Shown piece after piece: positions 15,626 to 24,227 of a stretch of 34,987 bases of DNA (the stretch's first letter is position 1; each line of letters opens with the position of its first letter). Where the stretch lies: NCBI GenBank assembly GCA_003133065.1, contig PKZM01000185.1, forward strand, positions 1 through 34,987. Reading direction: 5' to 3'. A model generated the notes under the pieces. That model worked only from the letters and a program-made list of their open reading frames with translations. It did no database searches and had not been told where the DNA came from. The DNA is from Acetobacteraceae bacterium. GTDB taxonomy: Bacteria; Pseudomonadota; Alphaproteobacteria; Acetobacterales; Acetobacteraceae. A program made the position numbers and the translations under genes.

Positions 15626-17784
15626 TCGTTGGCGTGTAGGAAGCGGCGCAGTACGTTCAGGGTGATCTGGCTGACATTATTTTTATAGCCATTATGCGAT
15701 AGACTGCCGGCCCAGGCGATTGAGCCGGTGGCGAACACGGCGCCGCCCCCGGCGCAGTCGAAGTAAACCATCTCCGCATAAACCGCGGAAGTCTCCGCCT
15801 GGCCCGCGTAGTTGATCAGGAGATCCTCCACCGTCGGCAGATAATTACGCGTATGATTCTCCGATCGCGCCAGAACAAGCGTGTTTGGCGGCGTGCCCAG
15901 CGCCGGTTCTGTGCGGTCAAGTTCCAGCCCGGCGGCGCCGCCGCCGATCAACCCGAAATCGCCGATGATTTCGTCCGAGACGCCCGCGAAAATAAAAGCT
16001 GCCTCCTGGCGATAACTATCCGGCAAACGCCGATAGTAGCTGCTCACATCAAAGCCCTGGCCCACAAACCCCACGCCCACCACCGATTGCGGCGCACGCC
16101 CCAACCTTCGCCACAATCCGCCTGGCTCCCCGCTATAGGCGTGCACCGCTTCCCCAGGCGGCGTGATCCAGCCATTGCCGACTTCGGCGCGCCGCACTTC
16201 AATAATGCCCGGCCGTGTCGGATGGAACGCGATGCGCCAATACAGCGCATTGGCCCCCATATGCATGATGTGGCCGCCGCCATCGCGATACGCCAGTAAT
16301 GCGTCATGCATGCGGGTTGACCAATATTCCGCGTGAGTGGCCGTCATTACGCACGCATACGGCGACAGGACGGCTGCACCTTCGGCGTGCAAATCCTCAT
16401 CCGTAATGCAGTCGCACGCGATACCGTTTTTATCGAGAAAGTCCAGCAAATGCGTGTCCGCCGCCAACTGCCACAGCGAAGACCCCGTGCCGCCGAGCCA
16501 ACTTTGATATTTTGGCCGCATGTTCAGGATTGGGCGATGGCGGGACGAGGTCATGATGCCGCTGCCGTCATCATGAACGTCGTAGAGGGAACCTCCAAGT
16601 TCACGATGCGCCGCCAGATGCAGATCATTCGGCCCGAAGGCCGGCACGTGATCATGCACGCGTTCGGCCAGTGCGGCATCCAGGGCCAGGTGCTCGTTCG
16701 CGTAAGCCAGATAGCTTGCTGTGGGGATGATCAGCGCAAGCCGCGCCCCACTGCCGCCGGCACGCGGCCGCACCACGAACGGGACATAATCCTCATCCTG
16801 CGCAGTATGCACACGGGCCGCATACAGCCCGCTCGGCAGGTCGGTCGGCGCTGTCCACGTAAAGTCGGTTTTCCAAGAGGCATCTTCGCAATCGTCCTGA
16901 TGGAAATGGATGGCGGCATACTGCGCCGTTGCGCGCTGCCAATCGAACACCGTGCCGTCCCACGCGTGGCCTGCCACGCCGCGGGCCGGCCCCTGCACCA
17001 GCGTGCCATGCAGCGCGTTTGGCCCCGAATCCTGCACGACATCGGTGCCGATCCCCACGCTGAAATCCCACGCGCCGACCAGCGCCTCGCCACAGTGCAG
17101 CACGGGGGCTTCCAGGCGCCCGTTGAAATGCCCCGCGAACCGGCCCGGCGCCCCCGCCGGCCGCGCAGCGAGAACCAGGGCAGCATGCTCCACGCCGAGG
17201 CCGCGAAGGCCGGTGTCCCGCCCTGTTTCCCCGCTATCGCATATGCCAGGATACCGGACCAGCGCCTGCTGCCGCACCTGCGCGCGCCCGGTCTCCACAT
17301 CGAATATCGCCTCCACACGATACCAGTGGCGCGCCAGCAGAGGCAGCCCCAGATGGAGCGTGGCGCTGCCGCCGGTTCCATCGCCCAGGCGAAGGCTCAA
17401 GCCCTGAGAACCCGCAAACGCCAGAATGAAGCCGGCCCCGCTGGCAGGCTGCCACAGGCTTGCGATTGTCTGGTCCATTTGATCCGGCAAGGTTGGCCAT
17501 ACCAACACGCTGAATCGAAAACTGGCTAGCGCCGACGGCCCCCTGTGCACGGGGATAACAGCACAGGAACCAGCATTCACCTTCTGGGGCCGGCCAGCAA
17601 TCCGCCAGTTTGCATCTGGCACACTCTGCTCGCGATAGCCCGGGCCCGCCGGATTGGTGTCCGCGTTAAACAACCGCACAATCGCGGCATCATAGGCTGC
17701 CGAATCCTCACTGCTGACCTTGAACGCGATGGTTTCGCCAGGCGCGACGCTGATCTTGTCGGCATATCCCAGCAGGCTTTTCAT
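15622..17784 (-). CDS. N,N-dimethylformamidase-like large (beta) subunit
   Basis: Dimethylformamidase is an iron-dependent amidohydrolase made of a small and a large chain. This 720-residue protein has the family layout: an N-terminal beta-sandwich/lectin-like region (about 1-340, including FRFSVLVWPTLP and HWYRVEAIFDV) and a C-terminal DMFA-like domain (about 345-715). Residues matching the known iron site are Y401 (GGSLYDVHDDG), H484 and E486 (TATHAEYWS). Their spacing, 83 and 2, is close to Y440, H519 and E521 of the Paracoccus enzyme, recalled from memory. The ATG at 17784 overlaps the small-subunit stop (ATGA). Relatives often act on unknown amides, so dimethylformamide need not be the substrate; an N-formyl pyrimidine fits the neighbours better. 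Confidence 0.85.
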   Translation of the reverse strand: MKSLLGYADKISVAPGETIAFKVSSEDSAAYDAAIVRLFNADTNPAGPGYREQSVPDANWRIAGRPQKVNAGSCAVIPVHRGPSALASFRFSVLVWPTLPDQMDQTIASLWQPASGAGFILAFAGSQGLSLRLGDGTGGSATLHLGLPLLARHWYRVEAIFDVETGRAQVRQQALVRYPGICDSGETGRDTGLRGLGVEHAALVLAARPAGAPGRFAGHFNGRLEAPVLHCGEALVGAWDFSVGIGTDVVQDSGPNALHGTLVQGPARGVAGHAWDGTVFDWQRATAQYAAIHFHQDDCEDASWKTDFTWTAPTDLPSGLYAARVHTAQDEDYVPFVVRPRAGGSGARLALIIPTASYLAYANEHLALDAALAERVHDHVPAFGPNDLHLAAHRELGGSLYDVHDDGSGIMTSSRHRPILNMRPKYQSWLGGTGSSLWQLAADTHLLDFLDKNGIACDCITDEDLHAEGAAVLSPYACVMTATHAEYWSTRMHDALLAYRDGGGHIMHMGANALYWRIAFHPTRPGIIEVRRAEVGNGWITPPGEAVHAYSGEPGGLWRRLGRAPQSVVGVGFVGQGFDVSSYYRRLPDSYRQEAAFIFAGVSDEIIGDFGLIGGGAAGLELDRTEPALGTPPNTLVLARSENHTRNYLPTVEDLLINYAGQAETSAVYAEMVYFDCAGGGAVFATGSIAWAGSLSHNGYKNNVSQITLNVLRRFLHANE

Positions 17785-18128
17785 TCGGCGCCACCTTCCG
17801 ACCACAGCGCTTCATCGTGCGGCAACGCGTATCCCGTCTCCGCCTCCCAGCGCAGGCGGAACACATGGCGTTCCGCATCCTCGATCGTCGTGAAGACAGG
17901 GCCGTCGATACGCGTTGGCGGCACACCGCGCACGCCACTGATGCGCCCGATCGCCCATTGCGCATGCGGCTTCAGGCAAATCAGACAATATTTGCCGGCG
18001 ACGGGGCCGCTGCGCAGGATATTGAGGACTGCCTCCAGCGCCGCGCTATGATGCCCGATCGGCCGGACCCAGAATTCCCGCACCGGATCAAGCCGCGTGG
18101 GATCGATCCGGGTGGCCCGATTCCTCAT
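17781..18128 (-). CDS. N,N-dimethylformamidase-like small (alpha) subunit
   Basis: The 115-residue protein is read from ATG at 18128, which overlaps the stop of the upstream binding-protein gene by ATGA. It resembles the small chain of dimethylformamidase: a helical N-terminal part (RLDPVREFWVRPIGHHSAALE), a central GKYCLICLKPHAQWAIGRI segment and a C-terminal FTTIEDAERHVFRLRWEAE helix that corresponds to the EEA-HAVFLRRIE end of the known subunit. Sequence similarity in this small chain is low, so the call rests mostly on size, the end motif and the adjacent large subunit with an ATGA overlap. It has no signal peptide, so the enzyme is expected in the cytoplasm. Confidence 0.72.
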   Translation of the reverse strand: MRNRATRIDPTRLDPVREFWVRPIGHHSAALEAVLNILRSGPVAGKYCLICLKPHAQWAIGRISGVRGVPPTRIDGPVFTTIEDAERHVFRLRWEAETGYALPHDEALWSEGGAE

Positions 18129-19168
18129 GGCTCCAGCTGCACCGCGAACTGGCTGATTGGGAGTGCCGTGCCGATAATGCCCTCGTGAGCGAGAAAGTCC
18201 TGAAATGCCATATAGCGCTTCGCATCCAGGGCTGCCGGATCGGGCGCCAGCAGGGGCAAGGTGGCCGCCCACGCAGCCTTGTTCAAAGCCGTATCCATTT
18301 CCGGATGGTCTTTTACCAGATCGGCCCAGACCGAATCTGGGTGGGCCGCCAAGCAGGCCGCCCCCTGTTTGAGCGCAGTGAGGAAGCGCTTTAGGCGAGG
18401 GTCGCCGAGCTTGTTATGCGACGCGACGAGAATCAATTCATCGTAGAGCGGCACGCCGTTAGTTTGGGGTGTAAACACGATCGGCGCGCGCCCCATCTGC
18501 TGCGCCTCTATCACCTCGTAATTGCTGTAAGCACCGATCGCCGCATCGAGTTGGTGCGACATTAGGGCTGGCAGCATCTGGAAATTCACTTTCACCACCG
18601 TCACGTCGTCTAGCGAGAGGTGATGGCTCTTCAGCATGGCACCAAGCAGCGCCTCCTCAACACCGCCTACGGACACACCAATCTTGCGGCCTTTGAGATC
18701 CTCCATGGTTTTGATGCCGCTGTCGCCCAACGCCATCACGGTGTTCAGGGGGCGGTTCACGAGTGTTGCCACGCGCACCAGGCCAAGCCCGTGATCGTCC
18801 ATCATGTTCAACTGGGTCTGGTAGCTTACGGCGAGATCGGCTTGGCCGGCCGCCACCAGCCGCGGCGGCGAATCCGGATCGGCCGGGGGCAGAATGCTCA
18901 CATCCAGGCCCTGCGCCGCGTAATCGCCGCAATACTGGGCGGCGAACAAGGCGGCGTGGTTGGTATCGACGAACCAATCGAGAATAACGTTGAACTTATC
19001 AGCGGCGTGCGCGCAGGGGGAAAAAAGCAAGAAAAGAAGGAAGGCCTTCTTTTTTGAAAAAAAGAAGCAAAAAACTTCTGACTGTTGGGGCGCGACTCGC
19101 CGGAAGCGCGCGCAAAGGGACAAAAGTTTTTTGGTTCTTTTTTTCAAAAAAGAACTCTTTCTTCTCAA
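18125..19168 (-). CDS. ThiY-like ABC substrate-binding protein (NMT1/THI5 fold), copy 1
   Basis: This is a periplasmic binding protein of the same family as the one at 12288-13289. The mature part starts ADKFNVILDWFVDTNHAALF; the LDWFVNxNH block has D in place of the first N. LAVSYQTQLNMMDDHG, GIKTMEDLKGRKIGV and NGVPLYDELILVASH follow. The hydrophobic core FLLFLLFSPCAHA ends at a good cleavage site. The start is uncertain: a TTG at 19168 overlaps the TonB receptor stop (TTGA), and another TTG lies at 19123. In either case the codons before the hydrophobic core are repeat R7, which supplies the SKKK charge. The two binding proteins probably share the single ATPase-permease pair at 23439-24991. 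Confidence 0.87.
   Translation of the reverse strand: MRRKSSFLKKRTKKLLSLCARFRRVAPQQSEVFCFFFSKKKAFLLFLLFSPCAHAADKFNVILDWFVDTNHAALFAAQYCGDYAAQGLDVSILPPADPDSPPRLVAAGQADLAVSYQTQLNMMDDHGLGLVRVATLVNRPLNTVMALGDSGIKTMEDLKGRKIGVSVGGVEEALLGAMLKSHHLSLDDVTVVKVNFQMLPALMSHQLDAAIGAYSNYEVIEAQQMGRAPIVFTPQTNGVPLYDELILVASHNKLGDPRLKRFLTALKQGAACLAAHPDSVWADLVKDHPEMDTALNKAAWAATLPLLAPDPAALDAKRYMAFQDFLAHEGIIGTALPISQFAVQLEP
19040..19160. repeat. Composite AT-rich hairpin repeat, copy R7
   Basis: A hairpin at about 19043-19075 (CCTTCTTTTTTGAAAAAAAGAAG) and another at about 19121-19155 (GTTCTTTTTTTCAAAAAAGAAC) flank the spacer GTTGGGGCGCGACTCGCCGG. It sits inside the 5' end of the copy 1 binding-protein gene and reaches to within 5 bases of the TonB receptor stop. 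Confidence 0.85.
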
Positions 19169-21603
19169 AACGCCTGCCGCAGCGTCACGATTCCGGCAAT
19201 GCCACCACCGATGAAGTAGGTAGGCGCATTGCCGGGCACGAAGGTTCCGTATTTTGCATACGTTCCATTCAGGTTTGTTCCCGGCGAGGCAATACCGGAG
19301 AGGTAGTTGGCATTGGTGAGATTGATGATGTTCAGCCGCAGTTCCGGCCGCCCCTTCAGCCCAACTTTCGGGAAGCGGTAGCCCACGGTGAAATCCGCAG
19401 TCGCGTAGGCTGGCATCTTCTGATCGTTCATGAAGGTGCTATATTGCGATCCCACATATTTCGCGCTGATTGTGCTGAACAGCGAGCCGTCATCGTAGTT
19501 GATTGCCAGCGCCGCCGTCACGGCCGGGCTGCGCACCGCGATCTTGCCCGCCGTAGGCAGATAATCGACGCCGCCACTGGAACTGGCCACGGCAAAATCA
19601 TTGTCCTGCGTCGCATGCAGATACTCGAATGACGCATAGGGGCTGAAATGGTTCCACGGCCTCAGCCCGGCCTCCAAATCCACGCCGCGCGATGTCTGTC
19701 CGCCGGCATCGAAGGTTTCGGCGATATAATTCTCACTCACCAGCGTCGTGACTTGCCGATGGGTGAAATTGTAGTTGAACGCATCGATCGTGGCCGTCAC
19801 CAGCGGCCCCGTATAGCGGTAGCCGCCTTCTTCCAGGATGGAGTACTCAGAATGCGGATGCTGCGGTGCCGTGTAGCTGATGTAGCCAAAGCTGTAGGTG
19901 TCGAACAGGGTTGCTTCCGCCGGGGTTCGGAAATTTGTTGTTGCATTGAAGAAGATCTGGTTATCCGAATCGAACTTGTATTTGGCCGAGAAGCGCGGCA
20001 TGGGTTCCGCGCTGTTCAGCGTGGCGCCGTATTGCGGCCCTGGCACCGCATTGGTGCCCACGCGGCGCACGATCGTTTCCTTGAAGCCGAAATCGAGTGT
20101 CAGCTTATTGTCGAGTAGCGAAAGTGTATCGGCGATATACGCCATGTTTGTGGTTGTTTCCACATGGTCGCCGCCGAGCAGATAGAGCTGGCCATTGGAA
20201 AGTTTTATCAATGTGTTCGGATTATCCGCCCACAGATCGCCCGGCTGCCCTGCCGTGCTCACGCCACTGACGGATTCGGTATCCACCTCATCGCCGTAAT
20301 CATACCAGTATCCGAAGGTGATTTTCTGAACGCCGATTTCATAGGTGAATTTCGGCGTGAAGCCAGCGCGGTATTGCGTTTCATTATAGTTGTTCATGAC
20401 GATGGCCTCGCCGTCCACCGCATTGGGCAACTGCACTGTATACGGCCCTGCCAGGCCCTGATAATTGCCAGTGGTGTACTGTGTGCTGCCGTATGGCGTG
20501 TTGCCGTTATTCCACTCCCAGTAAGGCGTGGCTTCAAAGTGCCAGCCCCCCCCAAGGTTCAGAATCGTGGGTAGGCTGCCATAGAACAGCCGCCAGGTTC
20601 CCACATAGAGCTTGTAGTAGTCCGCATCGAGCGTATCGTTGTTCGGGCCGGTAGGGGCGTAATACCTGTCGTTGAGAGCATCCGCACCATACGGGGTGGC
20701 GGGATTATCCGCACCGTAGCGGCCATAGGTTTTGAAATTGGCCAGCGTAGGCTCGGGATAGTTGCTGGTGATGCCATCATGATACGTGCCCACGGCGGCG
20801 ATGCGGTTACCATCCCCCCATTCCTTCACGAACTTGAAATCGATATGCTGCCGCTTGTCCCGCCCGGGGCCGCGCCAGTTTTCGTCCGCGGTGTGGGAAT
20901 AGGATACGAACGCGCGCACCCCCGTATCGCCGATCAGCCCGCTATCCAGCCGGATATATTCGCGGTCCGCGTGGTAAGACCCATACGCCACATCCGCGCT
21001 GCCGCCTGGATCCAGCGCGGGATCCAGCATGGATATGTTCATAAGGCCGCCGGCGGCACTCACCACCGGGCTATCCAGATCGGCCGATCCTTGGGAAAGC
21101 GTGATTTCGTCGATATTCTCGCTGTCGATGAACTGCGCCGGGAACGCCGTGTAGAAGCCCACATCGTTCAGCGGCATGCCTTCCAGCACATAGCCGATTT
21201 CATCCTGCCCCAGGCCGCGCACATTGATGCTGCCCTGCTCGGAGAGCCCATATGCATCGCTCTGCGCCACCTGCACGCCGGGTGTGAGTGCCACGTACTG
21301 GTAGGCATTCTGGATTGACGCCTGCTTGGAAATATACTCGCTGGAGACGACGCTCACTGCTTTGGCCAGGTTCACGGTCTTGATCAGCCCGCCGCCCCGC
21401 GCGCGGCGGCGCACGCCCGTTACCAGCACGTCCTCCGCGGTGGCACGCCGGGGTTTGTTGGCACCGGGAGGCGCCTTTGTGCCGGGCGGCAGCGTGGTTG
21501 CCGGCTCATCGATGGTGGAATGTGATATCTGTCCGAATGCCGGCGCCAGCGGGATGATCGCCGTTCCCGCCAGAAGTGCCATCATCAGATGCGGCTTAGC
21601 CAT
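19165..21603 (-). CDS. TonB-dependent outer-membrane receptor
   Basis: The 812-residue protein imports a scarce ligand across the outer membrane using TonB energy. A signal peptide is visible (MAKPHLMMALLAGTAIIPLAPAFG). A TonB-box-like EDVLVTG lies near residue 52, followed by a plug domain with VQVAQSDAYGLSEQGSINVR and GLGQDEIGYVLEGMPLND at about 116-150. A long beta-barrel rich in aromatic and Gly residues follows, ending in VTLRQAF with the terminal Phe required for barrel assembly. The ATG at 21603 has GGGGA 6 bases upstream. It lies 51 bases after the monooxygenase gene and overlaps the next gene by TTGA, so the ligand is probably the compound handled by this operon. Confidence 0.94.
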   Translation of the reverse strand: MAKPHLMMALLAGTAIIPLAPAFGQISHSTIDEPATTLPPGTKAPPGANKPRRATAEDVLVTGVRRRARGGGLIKTVNLAKAVSVVSSEYISKQASIQNAYQYVALTPGVQVAQSDAYGLSEQGSINVRGLGQDEIGYVLEGMPLNDVGFYTAFPAQFIDSENIDEITLSQGSADLDSPVVSAAGGLMNISMLDPALDPGGSADVAYGSYHADREYIRLDSGLIGDTGVRAFVSYSHTADENWRGPGRDKRQHIDFKFVKEWGDGNRIAAVGTYHDGITSNYPEPTLANFKTYGRYGADNPATPYGADALNDRYYAPTGPNNDTLDADYYKLYVGTWRLFYGSLPTILNLGGGWHFEATPYWEWNNGNTPYGSTQYTTGNYQGLAGPYTVQLPNAVDGEAIVMNNYNETQYRAGFTPKFTYEIGVQKITFGYWYDYGDEVDTESVSGVSTAGQPGDLWADNPNTLIKLSNGQLYLLGGDHVETTTNMAYIADTLSLLDNKLTLDFGFKETIVRRVGTNAVPGPQYGATLNSAEPMPRFSAKYKFDSDNQIFFNATTNFRTPAEATLFDTYSFGYISYTAPQHPHSEYSILEEGGYRYTGPLVTATIDAFNYNFTHRQVTTLVSENYIAETFDAGGQTSRGVDLEAGLRPWNHFSPYASFEYLHATQDNDFAVASSSGGVDYLPTAGKIAVRSPAVTAALAINYDDGSLFSTISAKYVGSQYSTFMNDQKMPAYATADFTVGYRFPKVGLKGRPELRLNIINLTNANYLSGIASPGTNLNGTYAKYGTFVPGNAPTYFIGGGIAGIVTLRQAF

Positions 21604-21654
21604 GTGTCGTCCCCGTCTCGTATGCGTGTGGATTAGGCAAATTCTCATTGCAGT

Positions 21655-23016
21655 TCAGGCGACATCCCGCAGGGCGGGAGTCTGGGCACGCGTTGTACGG
21701 CGCTTTGGATGCGCCAGCCCCAGATGGCCGCGCAGCGTGGTGGCGCTGTAATCCTGGCGGAACAGCCCGCGCCGCTGCAATTCCGGCACCACCAGATCCA
21801 CGAAATCCTCCAGGCCTCCGGGCAACGTAGCAGGCATGAGGTTGAATCCGTCCGCGGCGCGGGCGTTTAAACGTTCCTCCAATTGATCGGCCACCTGCGC
21901 CGGCGTGCCACGCACCGACCAGTGCCCATAGCCGCCGGCTGCCACCTGCACCGCCAGATCCCGCAGCGACAAATTGCGATCCTCTGCTATTCCCAGGAGA
22001 AGTTTTAGATGTGTTGTGCCGGCGATCGTGGTGAGCCCCTTTGGCACGGGACCATCGGGGTTGTAGCGCGAGAGATCGGCGCCACCCAGGCATTGAGAGA
22101 GCAGCGATAGCGCAACCGCCTCATCTACCAGTTCGGAGAGCGCGGCGTATTTATCCTCGGCCTCCTGCGCGCTGCGGCCGATGATTGTGTAAACGCCCGG
22201 CATGATCTTCAAACTATCGGGATCACGACCGTATTTCGGCATACGGCTTTTCACGTCCGCGTAAAATGCCTGTGCGGAAGCCAGGTCGCTCTGCACGGAA
22301 TACACCATATCCGCGGTTTCTGCCGCGAGTTCCCGCCCGGGTTCCGATCCCCCGGCCTGCACCATCAGCGGCTGCCCCTGCGGTGAACGCGCCACGCACA
22401 TCGGCCCGCGAACGGTAAAATACGTGCCGGCGTGGTCAAGTGCCTGCACACCATCAGGATCGAAGAATCGTCCGCTCGACTTGTCCATCACGAAGGCATC
22501 GTCGGCCCAGCTATCCCAAAGCCCCCTGACCACATGGGCAAATTCCTTTGCCCGCGCATAGCGTTGATCGTGCGGCAGCATAGCCACGCCGAAGTTCTTT
22601 GCCTCGTTGTGGTTGACGCCGGTGACCAAATTCCAGCCGGCGCGGCCGCCGCTGAGATGATCCAGTGAAAGATAGCGCCGCGCGACATAGTATGGCTGAT
22701 CATAGGTTGTGCTGGATGTTGCAACCAGGCCGATCTTGTCCGTTACCATCGCAAGTGCTGCGAGCAGCGTCATGGGATCGAAGAACGTGGCGCGATCCCC
22801 GCGGCTGGTATGTTCCAAGTTCATGCCGGGCAGGCCAGCACCATCGTATAGGAAGATGGCATCCAGCTTGCCGCGCTCGGCAATCTTGGCCAGATGCGCC
22901 CAATAATGAACATTCGTGCCGTTTTCCAGCGGCACCTCCGGATGGCGCCAGCTCGCAATATGATGGCCCGTTGCCATGATAAAGGCACACAGATGCATCT
23001 GGCGACGATCCGGCAC
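21655..23016 (-). CDS. LLM-class flavin-dependent monooxygenase (NtaA/SnaA/DszA family), copy 1
   Basis: The 453-residue enzyme uses reduced FMN and oxygen. Family marks are MHLCAFIMATGHHIASWRHP at the N-terminus, LDAIFLYDGAGLP, FFDPMTLLAALAMVT, a SGGRAGWNLVTGVNHNEAKN block near 148, and GQPLMVQAGGSEPGRELAA near 240. Known relatives open nitrilotriacetate, pristinamycin or dibenzothiophene sulfone, so C-N or C-S bond oxidation is plausible. The GTG at 23016 has AAGGAG 7 bases upstream and gives the normal N-terminus; the frame runs further back without homology. It is the first gene of the long minus-strand operon, behind a promoter with a GntR-type palindrome. No flavin reductase partner is present in the window. 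Confidence 0.92.
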   Translation of the reverse strand: MPDRRQMHLCAFIMATGHHIASWRHPEVPLENGTNVHYWAHLAKIAERGKLDAIFLYDGAGLPGMNLEHTSRGDRATFFDPMTLLAALAMVTDKIGLVATSSTTYDQPYYVARRYLSLDHLSGGRAGWNLVTGVNHNEAKNFGVAMLPHDQRYARAKEFAHVVRGLWDSWADDAFVMDKSSGRFFDPDGVQALDHAGTYFTVRGPMCVARSPQGQPLMVQAGGSEPGRELAAETADMVYSVQSDLASAQAFYADVKSRMPKYGRDPDSLKIMPGVYTIIGRSAQEAEDKYAALSELVDEAVALSLLSQCLGGADLSRYNPDGPVPKGLTTIAGTTHLKLLLGIAEDRNLSLRDLAVQVAAGGYGHWSVRGTPAQVADQLEERLNARAADGFNLMPATLPGGLEDFVDLVVPELQRRGLFRQDYSATTLRGHLGLAHPKRRTTRAQTPALRDVA

Positions 23017-23125
23017 GCCGTGCTCCTTCCCCCATCTGTGCACGGGTGTGATTGCGCGAAACGACACACCCAGGCAGGCCCCATCCATGGACGCACGCGT
23101 GGCCGCCGCGGTCAAATCGGCGTTG

Positions 23126-23158
23126 CGTGTATACACGGCTGCGGCGAAGTCTTTGCAA
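23126..23158 (-). promoter_or_regulatory. Promoter with embedded operator O1 for the minus-strand operon
   Basis: On the minus strand, TTGCAA (23158-23153) and TGTATA (23135-23130) are separated by 17 bases, which is good sigma-70 geometry. The -10 lies inside the perfect palindrome CGTGTATACACG (23126-23137). A repressor bound there would block polymerase. Transcription would start near 23123, giving a leader of roughly 107 bases before the GTG at 23016. Confidence 0.6.
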
Positions 23159-23334
23159 ACGACGTGCCACACTATGTGACCGCTTGCCGGAATACAAATC
23201 ATACGCGTAGCCCTGCATGCGGGCACGCTTCCGCGGCACTTGACAAGGCAGATGCCTATCTATCGCTCAGTGGCGCGTGTGCGGGATGGAAAACCCGAAG
23301 CCGCATGTTGCCACGCACAACGTGCTTGCTTTCA

Positions 23335-23348
23335 CCGTGTATACACGG
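23335..23348. promoter_or_regulatory. Operator palindrome O2 upstream of the ABC transporter operon
   Basis: CCGTGTATACACGG is a perfect 14-base palindrome, 91 bases before the ABC ATPase start. A weak promoter TTGCTT (23326-23331) with CAGTAT (23350-23355) would place the operator in its spacer; this promoter is tentative. The core 12 bases are identical to O1 and O3. Confidence 0.6.
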
Positions 23349-23438
23349 GCAGTATGCGCCGCCGGTGCGATATGACCTGTCGCGGCGAATGAGTGCACGC
23401 GCGAGCCACGCCGGATCCTGGCTGCTGGAGAGTTTCCC

Positions 23439-24227
23439 TTGGCGGACACGCATATCCTGCCGTCGCCCACGCCGGTCGGCCCCGCGCCCCCTGTTCGGCC
23501 CGCTGCCGGCATCGTGATCACCGACTTGGCACTGCGCTATGGGACACGCAGCATCTTCACCGGCCTGAACCTGGATGTGGCGGGCGGGACGTTCGTGGTG
23601 CTGCTGGGCACCAGTGGCGTGGGCAAAAGCAGCTTGCTCAAGATTGTCGCCGGCCTCGCCAAACCCGCCGCCGGCCGCGTTACCACCAGCGAGGGTAAAT
23701 CTCTTTCCGGCCACGTCGCGTATATGGGCCAAACCGATCTGCTCTACCCATGGGCGAGTGTCATTGCCAACGTGATGATCGGCTCGCGCTTGCGCGGGGA
23801 GCGGCCGGATAGCGCCCGCGCGAGGCATTTGCTTGCCCGCGTGGGCCTGGCCGACCGTGCGCACGCGCTGCCTGCCGAACTGTCCGGCGGCATGCGCCAG
23901 CGCGCTGCCATCGCCCGCACGCTGTATGAGGATCGGCCTATCGTGCTGATGGACGAACCGTTCTCCGCGCTGGATACTTTTACCCGCGCGCGGATTCAGG
24001 ATCTGGCAGCCGAGTTGCTGCAAGGCCGCACCGTGTTGATGATCACGCATGATCCGCTGGAAGCCTGCCGGCTTGGCCACCACTTGGTTGTCATGTCCGG
24101 GACACCCGCGCAACTCGGCGCCCCCATTTCCCTCCGCGGCACCACCCCGCGTGCACTGGACAATGCGGAATTGCTGCGCACCCAAGGCGAACTCATGAAA
24201 CTGCTCACGCCCCAGGCGCCCGAATGA
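23439..24227 (+). CDS. ABC transporter ATPase (ThiZ/SsuB/TauB type)
   Basis: This 262-residue ATPase energises import of the ligand delivered by the ThiY-like proteins. The Walker A motif is GTSGVGKSS (57-65), the Q-loop is MGQTDLLYPW, the signature LSGGMRQRAAIARTL, and Walker B IVLMDEPFSALD, followed by the H-loop in LMITHDPLEA. These match the nitrate/sulfonate/taurine/pyrimidine importer group. The start is TTG at 23439, with GGAG 9 bases upstream. Its end overlaps the permease start by four bases (ATGA), which confirms that they work as a pair. Specificity is inferred from the operon partners, not from this protein itself. Confidence 0.92.
   Translation: MADTHILPSPTPVGPAPPVRPAAGIVITDLALRYGTRSIFTGLNLDVAGGTFVVLLGTSGVGKSSLLKIVAGLAKPAAGRVTTSEGKSLSGHVAYMGQTDLLYPWASVIANVMIGSRLRGERPDSARARHLLARVGLADRAHALPAELSGGMRQRAAIARTLYEDRPIVLMDEPFSALDTFTRARIQDLAAELLQGRTVLMITHDPLEACRLGHHLVVMSGTPAQLGAPISLRGTTPRALDNAELLRTQGELMKLLTPQAPE

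Larger units (their letters stand above)
23017..23438. promoter_or_regulatory. Divergent control region between the two main operons
   Basis: This 422-base region separates the minus-strand operon (first start codon 23016) from the plus-strand operon (23439). It holds two copies of CGTGTATACACG and no convincing gene. No TPP riboswitch elements could be recognised in either leader. The long leaders (about 110 bases on the minus side) may carry further control signals that I could not identify. Confidence 0.7.

Noticed and set aside
20438-20443. GTATAC in the TonB receptor gene as an additional operator
   Set aside because: Only the six central bases match (ACTGTATACGG); the palindromic arms are absent. 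The same holds for 27184-27189 and 30988-30993.
22652-22657. CTGAGA as part of a TPP riboswitch
   Set aside because: It lies inside the coding sequence of the first flavin monooxygenase and lacks the other conserved elements; another CTGAGA at 7684-7689 is also within a gene.
23017-23226. N-terminal extension of the first flavin monooxygenase
   Set aside because: The stretch has no homology to the family, contains the operator and promoter, and a strong AAGGAG precedes the GTG at 23016.
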